A stretch of 64,000 bases of DNA, from the NCBI GenBank assembly GCA_013054445.1, contig JAAMPI010000038.1, positions 21,380 to 85,379 of the forward strand, written 5' to 3'. Source of the stretch: Cudoniella acicularis (Eukaryota; Ascomycota; Leotiomycetes; Helotiales; Helotiaceae). Each line of letters opens with the position of its first letter. Positions within the stretch are counted from its first letter, which is position 1. The notes below the pieces were generated by a model. The model was not told where the DNA came from. It made no database searches and saw only the letters and a program-made list of their open reading frames with translations. A program made the translations under genes and the position numbers. Below, one piece after another: positions 1-11,330 of the stretch.

Positions 1-1605
1 TTAGAGTTACTAAGTCCCAGAGATAATAACAGTAATTAAATGCCGGTATTCAAGAGAGAAAAGTATAGAGAATCTATTATGATTATAATTATATTGTTAA
101 AGTGTACACGATAGTAGACTTTTCGTGAACTCCTGAGGCCATGGCCAGAATTGGAAAATGCGCCACAAAAGGCAGAACTGGCTGAAGATCCCGTAGGTTA
201 AGAATAGCATCCTTATAAAGATCAATTTGCTGGCAATTCTCAGGAAAGTATAAACGAACTTGGAGGTCTAAATGTGGGCCATTGGCGTCAAGAACTGCGC
301 CAGCGATACCCAGAATTGGACCATTAAGCAGTGCAATTGCCTGGATCTGGGCCACCCGTTGTTCCAGACTCGCGTCAGCCTTAGCATGCTCAGCTGTGCA
401 GGCCTGCTCAGGGCTGCCACGACATGCTCAGGATTGTACCTCTACGAGCTCGGGTTCGTTTAGTCATTGCTCAGTTATAAATCCTACATGTTTAGGTTCA
501 AAAGCGGAAATGGAATTTGGTGGGGTTAGTTTTGGGGAAAGGGTAAATCGCTTGTGATCGGTTTTAACTTATCTCCTTTCATCTCCCGTTGAGTTAGCGC
601 AGTATTCCCTGTTTATAAGCAAAATAAATCTCAGCTCGCCTGCTACTCAGGCTGCACCGCTACTACCCAGGATACCCACCCTTAACTCACCTTTATGTCT
701 AAATTTAGTTAACTAGTCCTAATTATAGGAGACCAGCAATCGGCACTTAGGGTTTTTGTCAACTCTACGCGAAATATGTCTCCGGGGATGTTCTAGCATG
801 TGGCCCAAAACTGGGACGCCAGATTTGGGCCAGTGGCCGAGGTTCGGGCCAGTCCGTGGCCAGCCAAAGAATATTAATATAGTTATCTCGAGACGGTAAT
901 TTTAAGTCTAGATCCTTAAGAGTTAAGTCGGTCGCTTTCTTTAAATAGTAACAAAAATAGATTAAACGGTTACTAGTAACTAGTATAGCGTAGTAGAGTA
1001 AAATTAGCTCTCTTACGCTGATATATCGATTACGCTAGCGCTTAACAGACGAGGGTACCCTTAGAAGGGCATCAATTCCGTATACACTAATCAAGTTATA
1101 CAACGCCACATATCGCATGCGACTGCCTAATACAGCCTAGTAGCAGATCGCATCCTATTACCTATCTAAGAGTCATAACTATCACGTATCTTACGAAGAG
1201 GGAGTCTATTTCTATATTAATCAGCTTTTATTTACTTTAACTGTTATATAGGAATGGAAAGGGCAAGGAGATGTTAGCTTACGAATTAAGAGTCGATCTG
1301 GCATATACCTAGTAGTAGCTCGTACTCGGTTTGTATACGGGAGTGGTGTGTGGTGTGTAGTACGAAAATCCGTTATTGAAATTTGTAAGATTCTTAGGGG
1401 GGAAGTGAATTAGGGTCGGTTTAGGGTTCGAACAGGGGTGTAGCGAGAATTTCTTCACTTCGCTTTAGGTCAAATTTGTATAGCTTTCTGTAAATAAGGC
1501 AAGAGATTTGGTTTTATTTTTGCCAGGGTCATTTATTTCAAACATAGAGTATTTCCAAACATCCAAGCATAAGTTCTATCAAGTCTAGTCTCAACCAGTG
1601 ATCAT
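1..1605. other. Gene-free AT-rich stretch
   Basis: No convincing gene is seen. Only short open frames occur (for example 89-355 on the minus strand, which needs a non-ATG start) and none resembles a known family. The stretch has many TA-rich words and short repeats of GCTCAGG and GGCCAG type around 370-480 and 780-870, consistent with old, mutated repeat DNA. Confidence 0.5.
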
Positions 1606-2016
1606 TTATCTGAGCCCAGCAAATCTCATTCCCGAACATGAATTACAAGGACATCTCCCGTAAGGACTATTGAATGGAATGTGCATGCCTATTGCTTGAG
1701 GAGGGCTGGTGTATGGATTAGGTACGCCTTGAGGAGGGCTGATGTATGGATTAAGTACACCTTGAGGAGGGCTAGTATATGGATTAGGTACGCCCAGAGG
1801 AGGGCCATTGAAAGGAACAATCGCGCCCATTCCGTTATGTCCAGGGGGAGCAGCCATGCCAAAACCCCCTCCAAGCCCTGTGTTATACTTTGGCGCATGC
1901 CTGATCGTTTGAATTATGTTCATGATCTCGAGGAAGAGGTTTTTGAGAACCAAGGCCACGCCCAGCTCGCCAACGAACATTCCGCTCATGTTTGCTGGTG
2001 AAGTCTCGTGGGGCAA
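1606..2016 (-). CDS. Hypothetical Pro/Gly-rich protein with 11-residue repeats
   Basis: An open frame of 136 residues starts MPHETSPANMSG. Its middle is glycine- and methionine-rich, followed by three near-identical 11-residue units of the form PPQGVPNPYTS and a fourth partial unit. The C-terminal tail holds three cysteines (RCPCNSCSG). No signal peptide or known domain is recognised. The repeat makes a long open frame likely by chance on both strands, and the flanks are degenerate, so this may be a fragment of a disordered protein rather than a live gene. No intron signals were needed to read it. Confidence 0.3.
   Translation of the reverse strand: MPHETSPANMSGMFVGELGVALVLKNLFLEIMNIIQTIRHAPKYNTGLGGGFGMAAPPGHNGMGAIVPFNGPPLGVPNPYTSPPQGVLNPYISPPQGVPNPYTSPPQAIGMHIPFNSPYGRCPCNSCSGMRFAGLR
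1696..1806. repeat. 33-bp tandem repeat, three full copies plus a partial one
   Basis: Three 33-bp units start at 1696, 1729 and 1762, each beginning TTGAGGAGGGCT; a partial fourth ends near 1806. They differ by a few transitions. The period is a multiple of three and encodes the 11-residue repeat of the surrounding minus-strand open frame. Confidence 0.85.
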
Positions 2017-2757
2017 ATGCGCAGTTGTTGCGGGGTCACTGACGAGCTAGGATGAGAAGAAAGAATTGCGGGAGACGCTGAAAGAAATGCAACTGCGGAA
2101 AGGGCAGGTGGTGAAACATACTATCCGCATCTGAAGATGGCATTGCCCAGCTGATGATAAGCCGCACGCAAATATCAAACTTCCCCAATGATTTTGATGC
2201 CGAGAAGATGGTGGCTTAGGCATTTCTGGTAACCGAAGTCCCGCACCAAAACACGCTTCACCGCGTCTCACCAGCACAAAATACGCGATAAATACGTCAA
2301 ATCGCAATGTATTGGCAAGGTGGTTACTACAATTCAAAGAGGGGAGTTCGTGGGTTACTCCAATACAGCTTTTTACTACAAGTGTAGCTGTACGGCTGTG
2401 TCCCAACGCGTTTGTGGGCTGATTTGGCTCCCTCGAAGCCCGGCTACACTTCCAAGTTGTGTGCCTTTGTTTTCCCGCCCTAAAGGACAATTCCTATTTT
2501 GGCTCCCTTGCGACCGGCGTTCTTTCGAGATCATTTTCGTTTCCGCTTTTCGGGTACCCGTAGAGGATGGAGGCGCCAGGATCCGATAGAATTTCTGTAT
2601 GTGTTAGATAACGAATGGCTCCTTTCCGTGAAGATTCACATATATGTGCAATAAATGAGGTGGAAGGTCGGCAGAAAGTGTGTGCGGCCGCAAAATGCTC
2701 ACCGGCCACTCACCGACCACTGACAGCTGATTACATAATACTGATCATAAAAAGGGC

Positions 2758-3315
2758 GTGGCTTGCAGCTTTATGTCCTATGGCACTTCTTCTCAGGTGG
2801 AAATGTACGATTTAATAAATACCGTTCCCGCCAAAATCTTACAACAAAGAGCAAAGGTGCGACAAACTGTTCAAACAAACGATTCCGCCACCTTGTTTGA
2901 ATTGATCTACACATACAAAAATGCTTCTTGTGTAGATATTCGAGACAAAGTCTTCGGTCTCCGCAGCTTAAGCCGACCTTGCTGTTAAGTAGGTCTCCGT
3001 GCCAACCTGTCCGAAAAGAAAAGCAATACGATGGTGGCTGGTATAGAGGTCGAACCAGCGAAGTTGTCGATCTGGATTGAAGATCTTGTACGAATCGACG
3101 ACGATCATCAGGAAGTTTTGTCTAGACAAACCATAAACCCTAGTACTTTCGACGTTGATATGGCATTCCCCATCGAAGATGACCAGATGGTAGTTTGGTA
3201 TTCTTCGGGGCAGAGCGCAAGTGCTACCTCGATGAAGCCAGCCATATCGACCACTTATCAATATGCTATTAAAGGATCTCGAGAAGTAGTTGTGTGTCAT
3301 CTTGACAGGACTTGA
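2758..3315 (+). pseudogene. HET-domain-like protein relic
   Basis: The frame from 2758 contains CVDIRDKVFGLRSLS, which resembles the conserved D-x-RDK(V/I)(F/Y)GLL segment of fungal HET (heterokaryon incompatibility) proteins, preceded by a hydrophobic FELIYTYKNA stretch at the expected place. A TAA at 2986-2988 interrupts the frame, after which the same frame stays open to 3315. HET proteins act in non-self recognition and programmed cell death. Only this C-proximal piece is recognisable; the N-terminal HET core is not seen upstream. The call rests on one motif, so it is moderate at best. Confidence 0.4.
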
Positions 3316-4680
3316 TGCGAAGGGAACTTCTCTAGTAGAGGCCTAACTATCTGAAGGCGTTCTAGCTTGGAGTCAGGCGACTTAGTCCAGAAGATAAAGG
3401 ACAACGAATTCACCATCTTTCGCAAAGAAAGTTCGCAATTTACCATTATGGGGAAAGCTCGGAGGAAGGTACTCTTCCCCATATCGGGTAACAGGCGACT
3501 GAATCCGTCGATCACGTTATGGATGGACTTTTCTGCCTTCGAAGCAACGTGCAGACTAAATTTTGAGTCTTGTGCTTTGAGATGTGTACAAGAATAAGAG
3601 TCCAGCGCTTCCAGACCTACAAACTCAGCTTCTGTCAATCTGTTCACAATATTCCTGCCAAGCTAGACGAGATGAGCTGCGGCGGAGATATATTGGGGGA
3701 AATGGTAAAGATACCTAGAAATCTGCGTGTTAATCAGTCTGAGTTATCCTGTCCAACATCTGGTCGCCCGATCAGATCTGCTGGGAGGTGGATTCGTGGT
3801 GGTGAAGCATGGTGAGGTAAGGGAGAGTCATGGCACACCAGGTGGGATGCAGCCGTGGAATAATTTGATGTATTCTGGAATCGAAAAGGGATGTTCGGCG
3901 ATTTTATTGCGGGTTCTCTCAAGGGGCAGTGGTACGCCAGGATAAGAGGTCCTTTCTTACCATCGTGGGCAAGCGCAGAACTTTCAAAGAGGCTTGAAGG
4001 GGGATGGGGAGAACATGTCAGGATCGAGAGCATCGATGACGTCCGACCAAGGGGTGCGACGCAGAAGTGAGAACCGCGGTCGACTGTGCTAGTACCGCGA
4101 TGTCTCGGAAGAAAGACCTGGAGACCTACGTTCAAACGAATCGCAGCCTATGCAGTGGGGATTAAGAGAGGTGTGTGAATTGGGGAGTTGCGAGCAGTTT
4201 ACACAAACTTACAGAGTTGGGTACTGGGGATTCTTTGTAGCTGTACTTTAGCTATGGGACAGGAAATTGGGAGACTGGAATGTGTTTGAGAGAGCAGGAG
4301 ATGGAATGACCCAGCAGGATGATAGACCTGGAAAGCGTAGCATCTCCGAGCCCTTGCAAATCTCCTTCTCTGCATGTCTGCACAAATAGATAACGAGGAT
4401 AGCTTACTCTGGGGAATGCCAAGCAAATCACCCCCGCATGGAGCCCACGACTCTGCTAGACATGGGGGTAAGCGGGACATAAACACATAAAATCACAGGC
4501 TGAGCGTGGAGATAGGCTGAGAACTCCAAAGATCTTATCTCGTACGATCTCGCAGTCCCATAACTAGTCCTTGCTTCCAGGGTAGAGGTTCGATGCGGCT
4601 TAATATCTTTCAATTTGGATCTATTCAGGCCAAACATAATAGATTAGCTACGCCAAGCTCAATATGAGGGACGCCTGCCA
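3316..4680. other. No recognisable gene
   Basis: Several open frames of 70-130 residues occur on both strands (for example 3297-3647 and 3734-4135, minus), but none shows a family motif, a convincing start or splice signals. The stretch lies between the HET-like and NACHT-WD40 relics and may be decayed sequence of the same kind. Confidence 0.4.
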
Positions 4681-4859
4681 AAGGAAATGGTCCGCAAAGA
4701 AACTGAGTCTCTTTACAACAACATTGAGCGTGTGGCAAAGTTGACCGCACTACGAGAGCAACGAGCTTTCTCTTCCTTCAAAGATAGGCAGGATTCATCT
4801 TCGCTTCTCACCACAATAGGAGAAATACGCAATTCCAAGTGCGAGCGTCTTCTGGAGGT

Positions 4860-5652
4860 CGTCTGTTATGACATCCCACAGCTTGATGGTCGTATCATTG
4901 GACCCTGACGCGATCTGCTAGCCGTCTGGCGAGAATGCTACAGCCGCAACCCAGAATTAGTGGCCTGCGAGCGTCTAGATTAGAGAAGCCCACGAGTCTT
5001 CCATCTGAGAGAGCCTTCTCAGCTACGCCAGACGCTTGTCTAGATTGTTCCTCTTTCGCTAGGCTTGCTTGAGGACAGGAAACTATCGCAGAGCCATAGA
5101 TCTGTAACAACCAAGTCGCTAGTGTGGGTAGTGTCATAACAAGAAATGTGTAGCACCCTGCACAACCATCGATAGGATAGGGTTCTTCTTTAACCAGACA
5201 AGCCTTTAGCCAAACAATGATCTGGAAATCGAATGTATGTTCCTAATGTCTGCTGCATTTGCTAATGTCCTTCATGCCTCGATAGCGCGCGGGAGCTTGC
5301 TCAAGAAACTCAGGCATTCTAGCTACTCCAATTTAGTGCGGAGGGATGTGCCTACTTCCCCTTGCTCAGTGAGAGTGTTCTGTATCAACATGGCTCGCTT
5401 GGCGCCTTCGAGGTATTGCGCCCAGAAGGTGGCTGTGTAGTCCACGCTTGCCACCAATGGATTCCTTTTTATCGATTCCTGAGTTGAATCAGGTTGCGGT
5501 AGGTTCGCGAGATCATCTTCGAGTCGTTCGGTCAAACGAGACAGGCAACTGAGTGCAATCTCATCCTGACCATAGCGCACATAGCCCCAAGCCCCAGCCG
5601 GCCCTGGGTGTTGAGTGAAGACGGCTACGAGCGTCCCTCTCCATCGAACCAC
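4860..5652 (-). pseudogene. NACHT-WD40 (NLR-type, HET-E-like) receptor relic with RIP-like stops
   Basis: Read on the minus strand, 5652-5323 encodes the linker typical of fungal NACHT-WD40 proteins: ALSCLSRLTERLEDDL, then ASVDYTATFWAQYLEGAK and LTEQGEVGTSLRTKL. Further down, 5110-5060 gives LLQIYGSAIV, and after a frame change 5040-4860 gives a linker ending in EDSWASLI, then a first WD40 blade (VAAVAFSPDG, then QIASGSNDTTIKLWDV). The stops in this last part fall where the family has Trp or Gln (TGG or CAG to TAG), as expected of repeat-induced C-to-T mutation. The P-loop half of the NACHT domain and the remaining WD40 blades are absent or unreadable. Intact relatives are intracellular receptors in allorecognition and defence. 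Confidence 0.75.
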
Positions 5653-6110
5653 AGAAGCTTTCCAACTCAGTCTAAGAGATTTAGTGGAAGTGTAGCATGT
5701 CTCATCAACTCCAAATGGCAGAAACCAGGAGTTGGGGTATTGAGGATGAACTTGGGTTTCCTTGATAATGTCATTGCTGGTCCCAATTCTCAGATGGTGA
5801 TTGGAGATATTATATCTGTCGGATTGATATTTCGAGGACTTGAGGGCTGCGAAGATTCCGGGTGCAAATTGTTCTTTGAACGAAGCCTAGAATTTGGTCA
5901 GAAAGCAACTTGATCTTGAAAAGGGCTATAGCCCACCTGTCCATGAGCATCTGAAGCAGCGATAATCAGACGCATCGTCTTGTAATCTCTGAAAGCCCTG
6001 TAAGGACCGGATTGCAATAGAGCGGTCGAGGCCAGATCAAGTGTGGTTGGCTAAAAAGCGAGAAGTCAAAACACGTGATGATGTGATAATTTTGGCTCAG
6101 GATGATCAAG
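5653..6110. other. No recognisable gene
   Basis: This lies upstream (minus strand) of the NACHT-WD40 relic and probably continues its decayed NACHT-side sequence, but no P-loop or other motif could be read. Confidence 0.35.
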
Positions 6111-6188
6111 CTTGCTCAGGATGCTCAGGTTACTCGGGCGAGTTGACTGAGCCGAGGGTGAGCCGAGGGTGATTAGCGCCTGAGCAAG
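6111..6188. repeat. Short element with 10-bp inverted ends
   Basis: CTTGCTCAGG at 6111-6120 and its exact reverse complement CCTGAGCAAG at 6179-6188 enclose a GC-richer core with repeated GAGCCGAGGGTGA. It could be a MITE remnant or a hairpin; no target duplication was identified. Confidence 0.4.
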
Positions 6189-6189
6189 G

Positions 6190-7013
6190 GTGGCTCGCAT
6201 TTCCTCTTTCTCTACCACATGTGCTACGGCTGCCGAATGCACACCATCTGCGGCAACTATGAGATCGGCCTGCAGAACCCGACTGTCTGCAACTACAACT
6301 TTCCCGTGGACGGCATCCTGGTGTATGTTTTAGTAACTCTGAAAGAAGCTCAGATGTCGCCTTGACTTACATAGTCAACCACCTTAGCCCGAACCTGGAT
6401 ATCCACTAGGTATCTGTATCCAGAACCACGGAGTCAGTATTGCCATGATAAGAAGGATCAAGAGAAGGGGGAAGAGCAAAGAGTTATATTTCGTGAGAAA
6501 TAAAGCACTTGACTCAATGCCTCAGGCTTCTTCAGAAATCCACCCCCGAACCTCCCAAATGTACCCCGACTAGCGAAGTACTTACCCTGGCCCATCTTTT
6601 TGGGTAGCTAGCAATTTCAGCTAGTCGTGGAGATCGATCCAATGAACGGTATAGAGTGGTATGCTGTAAGTTTTTTCGACGTCCAGATAAAAGTTAGGAA
6701 CCACAGCTTCCATAGTAGTGCCATCGAAAAGGCATCCTTTTTTTTATAGTAACCCTTCTCGACCGCACAGGATCAAAATTCTATGATCGAAGAGCCCTTG
6801 ATGTATTAGGAGCTATTGTAATAGTTGCTCCTATTTCTTGAAGTAGCGACGATTGTTCGAGAATCTTTGGTTATATCAGCAACTGGTTGTTGGTTGCAGT
6901 TGGGGGAAATTGAAAGGATCGAAAAGAAGAGAAAACCGGACCGTGACTTTATGTCCTGCTCTACGCGGACCAATGCCAACACCGATTCCAGCGCCTACTA
7001 TGATAACGTCCAT
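6190..7013 (-). pseudogene. FAD-dependent monooxygenase (salicylate-hydroxylase type), broken
   Basis: The minus-strand start at 7013 gives MDVIIVGAGIG, the Rossmann GxGxxG fold of class A flavin monooxygenases, but the second half of the motif is scrambled (VGIGPRRAGHKVT). After an apparent intron, 6843-6770 reads EIGATITIAPNTSRALRS followed by a stop where the family has Trp, and 6730-6690 reads FDGTTMEAV. Across a plausible intron (GTAAGTC donor), 6410-6190 reads VDIQVRAKVVDY, then ADSRVLQADLIVAADGVHSA, the conserved GADGVHS FAD-binding motif. Several exons are therefore recognisable in order, but stops break the frame and the C-terminal third is missing. These enzymes hydroxylate aromatic or polyketide substrates. 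Its neighbours are an O-methyltransferase and an MFS transporter. Confidence 0.7.
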
Positions 7014-7156
7014 TGCTCTGGTTGATTGTGTATGGCATAGAGCCAAGTTGATTACTCGCCAAGACTTCTCCTCCCTTCTATATAGGCACAAGCGACGACT
7101 CTAGCCTTCCCAAAAGACGTGATGAAAACGACTCATACGATCACAACCCTGCCCGA

Positions 7157-7225
7157 CTGACCCATAGTGGCAGTCTTTCCTCCGCTGTGGTTTTACTTTC
7201 TCCGCCGTGATTATCTGTGGGTCAG
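7157..7225. repeat. Imperfect inverted repeat upstream of the methyltransferase
   Basis: CTGACCCATAG (7157-7167) is matched in inverted form by CTGTGGGTCAG (7215-7225), 10 of 11 bases pairing. The enclosed segment is pyrimidine-rich and contains TCCGCCG (7201-7207). Confidence 0.3.
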
Positions 7226-7859
7226 CTTACGGATTTATATTCTCTGTCATCACGATCTTCTTCAGCACGTCAGACTTCTAGGATACAACCTGTACCGCCA
7301 CCTTCGTATTTCAGAATTTAGGATGGTTAGCACGGCATGACTACGCTGAAGCACGATGTCTCGGGGCTCCTGGTTAAGTACTATTTCTAGAATATATGCA
7401 ATAAAACACTGTTTAATGACACAATGTCACGTCAATAGCTTCCTGTGCCGTGCAGCTGTGGACTGGTGACGTGGAACACGATTCAGCGACATATTGAAGT
7501 AGGCATTTAACATATTCTTCGAGCGGACGTAAGATCTCACACCTCGTAATTCAGGGCACAGGGCACAGGGCTGAATCCCCTGCATTAAATTAAGCGAGAA
7601 GCGAGATTGCCCCCCCTTTTTCACAGCCGAGTATAAATATATAAGTAGACCAGTAACGCAAGATCTGACTCAGACTCTAACGATCGAACTGATGATGCGG
7701 CAATACTTCCGCCGCGCCAAGATAAATAGCACAAAATGCAAATACCTCCGCCGCCGCAACATAAAATGCGCACTTCTCCCCTTTAGAAATCTATTATATT
7801 TCACTAAATCGGTATCATATCTAATTAGTACTTCTTGGAATTCGAAAACATCATTAATA

Positions 7860-8912
7860 ATGAAGGAGAAAAGTTGCCCTCTATACGCGAACGAACAAAC
7901 TGGGGAGAGAGTTGCGACTTATGCATCCGAACATTCAGTCGACCTCCCAAAACCTATGCTAGATAATTATGCTTGGGCCAGTGAAAACTACGAAAAATCC
8001 GCTATGATAGAGTCTCCCTTGCTTTCCCAATATCAGATCTTCATGGCTAGGGCTTTGGGTGTAGAGCGCGGTATATTCTTCGATTAACACGTGATCATTT
8101 CTTGTATTCCGTTGTACAAACATTTTCTGCTTTTCATTATACTCACGTGTCTCTTCGTTTTCATGTCCTTTTTTCTTTTTTCCCTGTAATACTGCGGAAG
8201 AAGCTTGAAACGCGAATTTGCAAAGAACACAAACTAATCATCCACCAGTTCTCGAAATAGGAACATTCATAGGCTTCAGCGTTATGGGCTGGTCCGAAAC
8301 CGTTGGACCAGACGGCCACGTCACAACCATCGAATACGTGCCCAAATACGCCCAGCTAGCACAAGAAACATGGGCCGCAAAACCGTTCAAAAACATCGAA
8401 CTAGTTGTAGGCCCTGCCCAAGAAAGGTGAGCATCCCGATCAGCCAGTCACAATCCAAGTCAAAACAAAAGGCTTATCACCATTTCACGTTACAATTTCG
8501 GGATAATACTTTTAGAAGTCTTAGCTAAGAACTCTGTCTATAAAAAAGTATCAAACAAATGATGGAAACCCTAACCCAACCCTACGACATAACCTTCATC
8601 GACGCTGACAAAGAAAACTACGCCACCTACCTCTCCCTCATCCTCGCTCTCTCTCCCCCTTCCAACTCAACCCGCCTTCTCAAAAAAGGCGGCCTGGTCA
8701 TGGCCGACAACGTCCTCTTCTTTGGCCTTGTAGCCGATCGTACTTCAAATAATAAATTCTGAGATTTGTATCAGAATCCGGATGTGCCTGTGAATGATGT
8801 GCATTTGGAAGGGTCGGAGAGGTTTAATGGGATGAAGAGGGGGAAGGAGAGGTTAGAGGGGTTTTTGATACCGCTTTTTGATGGGTTGGGTTTGGCGGTT
8901 TTGAGGGATTAG
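7860..8912 (+). pseudogene. Class I O-methyltransferase (caffeoyl-CoA OMT family) with one nonsense codon
   Basis: Three exons can be joined in phase: 7860-8070, 8249-8426 and 8549-8912. The introns have a CTAAT branch site before CAG (first) and a GTGAGC donor (second). The protein begins MKEKSCPLYANEQ. It has the SAM-binding motif LEIGTFIGFS, the acidic motif VTTIEYVPKYA, and the metal-site segment FIDADKENY. GGLVMADNVL follows, as in cation-dependent OMTs. A TGA at 8760-8762 interrupts an otherwise continuous frame that runs on to SERFNGMKRG and the family ending PLFDGLGLAVLRD at 8912. The stop removes about 50 residues containing late-fold elements, so activity is doubtful. The open frame extends upstream to 7692, but the ATG at 7860 fits the family's length. 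It probably worked with the monooxygenase and the transporter nearby. Confidence 0.7.
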
Positions 8913-9419
8913 TGGTTTGATTGGGTGGTCGGGATGAGATGAAGACGGAGCGAGTATTGCTTGGGAGCGTAAGTGCAATAAGAAGGATGGTATCCGTAAT
9001 CACAAGAGTACGGCGGATGAAAATGCCGGATTTATTTGCTAAGTTTCGCTGAAATGAGTTTCCGCCGTAATATTCTTTATTTTGGCCGCATGCGATCGAA
9101 TTACAAATCTATATTTATCGACATTTAGAAAGTTAAGATGAAAGTAGGCAATCCAACAGGCTAACACGGCACTGTATAAAGAGCGTGAAAACTTGAAATA
9201 TAGGTATTTTGAAGATTTATTTATTACGGAGTACTGAGTATATTAAATTAATATCGACTTCAAAATTATATTCATACAAATTCAAATGCATTTTTCATAT
9301 CGAAGGTTTCATAAAGCCAGAAAAGGAAGAGCCGCTTGATGTTTTTTTCCACCAATTTTCCCAAAATCGGTCGACTTGACCGAGAATTACAACAAACTTG
9401 ATCATTCTGGCTAATACAC
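8913..9419. other. Intergenic, between convergent genes
   Basis: No gene is seen. An 8-bp inverted pair ACGGCGGA (9010-9017) and TCCGCCGT (9061-9068) lies here; the rest is AT-rich. Confidence 0.4.
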
Positions 9420-11330
9420 TTATTCTGAAGAGAACTTGCTTCTAGCTCTCAAGTTTTTTCCATATCGGAAGAAGATGTACCTGGACTCCGTTAGCTATGC
9501 TTTGTACAAAAAAAGGTACCGGAAACGGCACGTACGGGAAAGGCAGCATGGCCAAAGTCAAGAAAGCAATCAATGACAACGCCCATTGGTAGCCGAGATT
9601 ATCAAGCACTAAGACCCAGTCAGCATAGCTCTATTCTCCCCGGTTGGTCGGTAGGAAGAGCCTACTTTGGACTGTAAACAGTGGGAAGGCGGCTGCAAAA
9701 AGACAGCGTGTAGTCGTGTTGACGGCCATAGCACTGGCTGCATATTTGGGATATGCAGCCATCAAAAACGTCCACAAGCCCTGGAACACGAAGAAAAGTC
9801 TGCTTGCCACCATAAATGTCAGGAGGTTCTACAACAGTGTCATTGGGAAAGAAGAAAAGACATCATACCCAGTACTGAAGAATATAGTTGCTATGATAGG
9901 CACAATCCAATGAACAGACGGATAAGTCGTCCACGCAAACCAAAACAACGACACAGTGACCATGGCCGATCCTGCCATCGCAGGCGGTAGTCTCAACTCG
10001 GGTTCAGGCTTATACTCGGCCCCATGCTTCGCCTTCATTTTACTAATGAGCCCCATCCAATTCTTGTGCCAGTACGGATTGAACAAGCATGCAATCACGT
10101 TACCTATCAAGAGACCTAGGAACGTGAGACCAATTTGCCAGAGATTAAAATCGTGGTTGTTGGCGAACACTAGTGGGAAAGCACCGAAGAAGAGGTAGAG
10201 GATTCCTTGAAGGAGAGACGTGTAGGTGCTGAGAGCCAGGATCATGGGGTCGAGGAATAGAAGTTGGAATGGGACGTAGAGAGACGTGACGAGAGCTTGG
10301 GAGAGGGATTTTGAAGCGCGAGCTGCATCGGAGGCGGAGTAGTACTCATTATTTGTGCTTTTGCGGAGGGCTGCCGCCTTTTTGCTGAGAAGGATAGGGT
10401 GGTATGTCTCTGGTACGAGGAGGATGCATACGAGCATGACTCCTGTCCAGATGAGGAGAACATAGAAGGACCAGCGCCTAAGTCGTCGGGTTAGCAGATG
10501 TGAGTAGATGAGCAGCGTTAAAGGTGGTGGTGGATTTACCAATTGGTGAAGGAATTGATGAAGCCGCCGATGAGAGGTCCTGCGACTGGTCCAATGAAGG
10601 CAGTACCAGTGAAGATGGTCATTGGTAGCAGTAGTTGCTGAGGGATGAACAAGTCCACTATAGTGCCACCAGCGACGGCGAGAAATGCACTTCCCGATAG
10701 ACCATTGAGAAATCGTGCGACCAAGAGCGTCTGGATATTTTGCGCGACGGCGCATGGAATTAGCCAGATCAAGAAGAATATTATCGAGGTTATGTATATT
10801 GGCCTCCGTCCATAGAACTGACTTTTGAGTCAGCAAGTGAGGAATGGTGAAGCAAGCAGCAGCGAAAGACGGGTAAGCATACCTCTGAAAAAGGGCTAAA
10901 AAGCAGAGGTCCAAGGGCCGTACCAAGGACGTAAAGCGACAGTCCAAGGTTTGCGATTTCTTGAGAGCATCCAAAACGTCTGATGATTTGTTCATAGCAC
11001 GCGGTGTACAGAGACGAGGTAGCAGTTCTGTATAGGTATATTCTGCCGTCAGCAGTCGGCTTAAAAGAGGCAGACTTGCTATGTTAGGGTAGGTACTCAC
11101 ACCAAGAGGGAACCTATAGCTACCACAGCTACGTAAAACCACTTCCTCGCTGCTGAAAAGGTGCGAGGATCCAGAGGATCATTATCACCATCCCATCCCA
11201 CCAGAAACGATTGACCAGTTTCCTGTTGCTGCTTCTCCTCGTCGCGGATAATGTTTGGTGGGCTTGTATTAGTGTCCGACGATTCAGACTCAGCAACCTT
11301 TAGGCCTCGTTCGTTTCCGTCACTCGACAT
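9420..11330 (-). CDS. MFS multidrug/polyamine-type transporter (DHA1 family)
   Basis: Seven exons join in phase: 11330-11101, 11027-10883, 10817-10540, 10477-9869, 9802-9666, 9608-9536 and 9480-9420, giving 510 residues with no internal stop. The N-terminus is hydrophilic and carries GWDGDNDPLDPR, typical of fungal DHA1 drug:H+ antiporters just before the first helix. Conserved signatures are YVLGTALGPLLFSPFSE, FYGRRPIY (motif A), ARFLNGLSGSAFLAVAGG and the late AAYPKYAASAMA loop; the tail RYGKNLRARSKF is basic. Twelve membrane helices fit the length. The protein would export small molecules at the plasma membrane. It is intact although both neighbours towards 6 kb are broken. The substrate cannot be told from sequence. 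Confidence 0.85.

Noticed and set aside
2047..2490. 147-residue open frame on the minus strand
   Set aside because: Composition is rich in Ser/Cys/Arg without motifs and the flanks are decayed; looks like chance.
9803..9868. Stop at 9829-9831 in the MFS gene, first read as nonsense
   Set aside because: A 66-nt intron with GTATGA donor and CTGAC branch site covers it and restores the conserved late helices.
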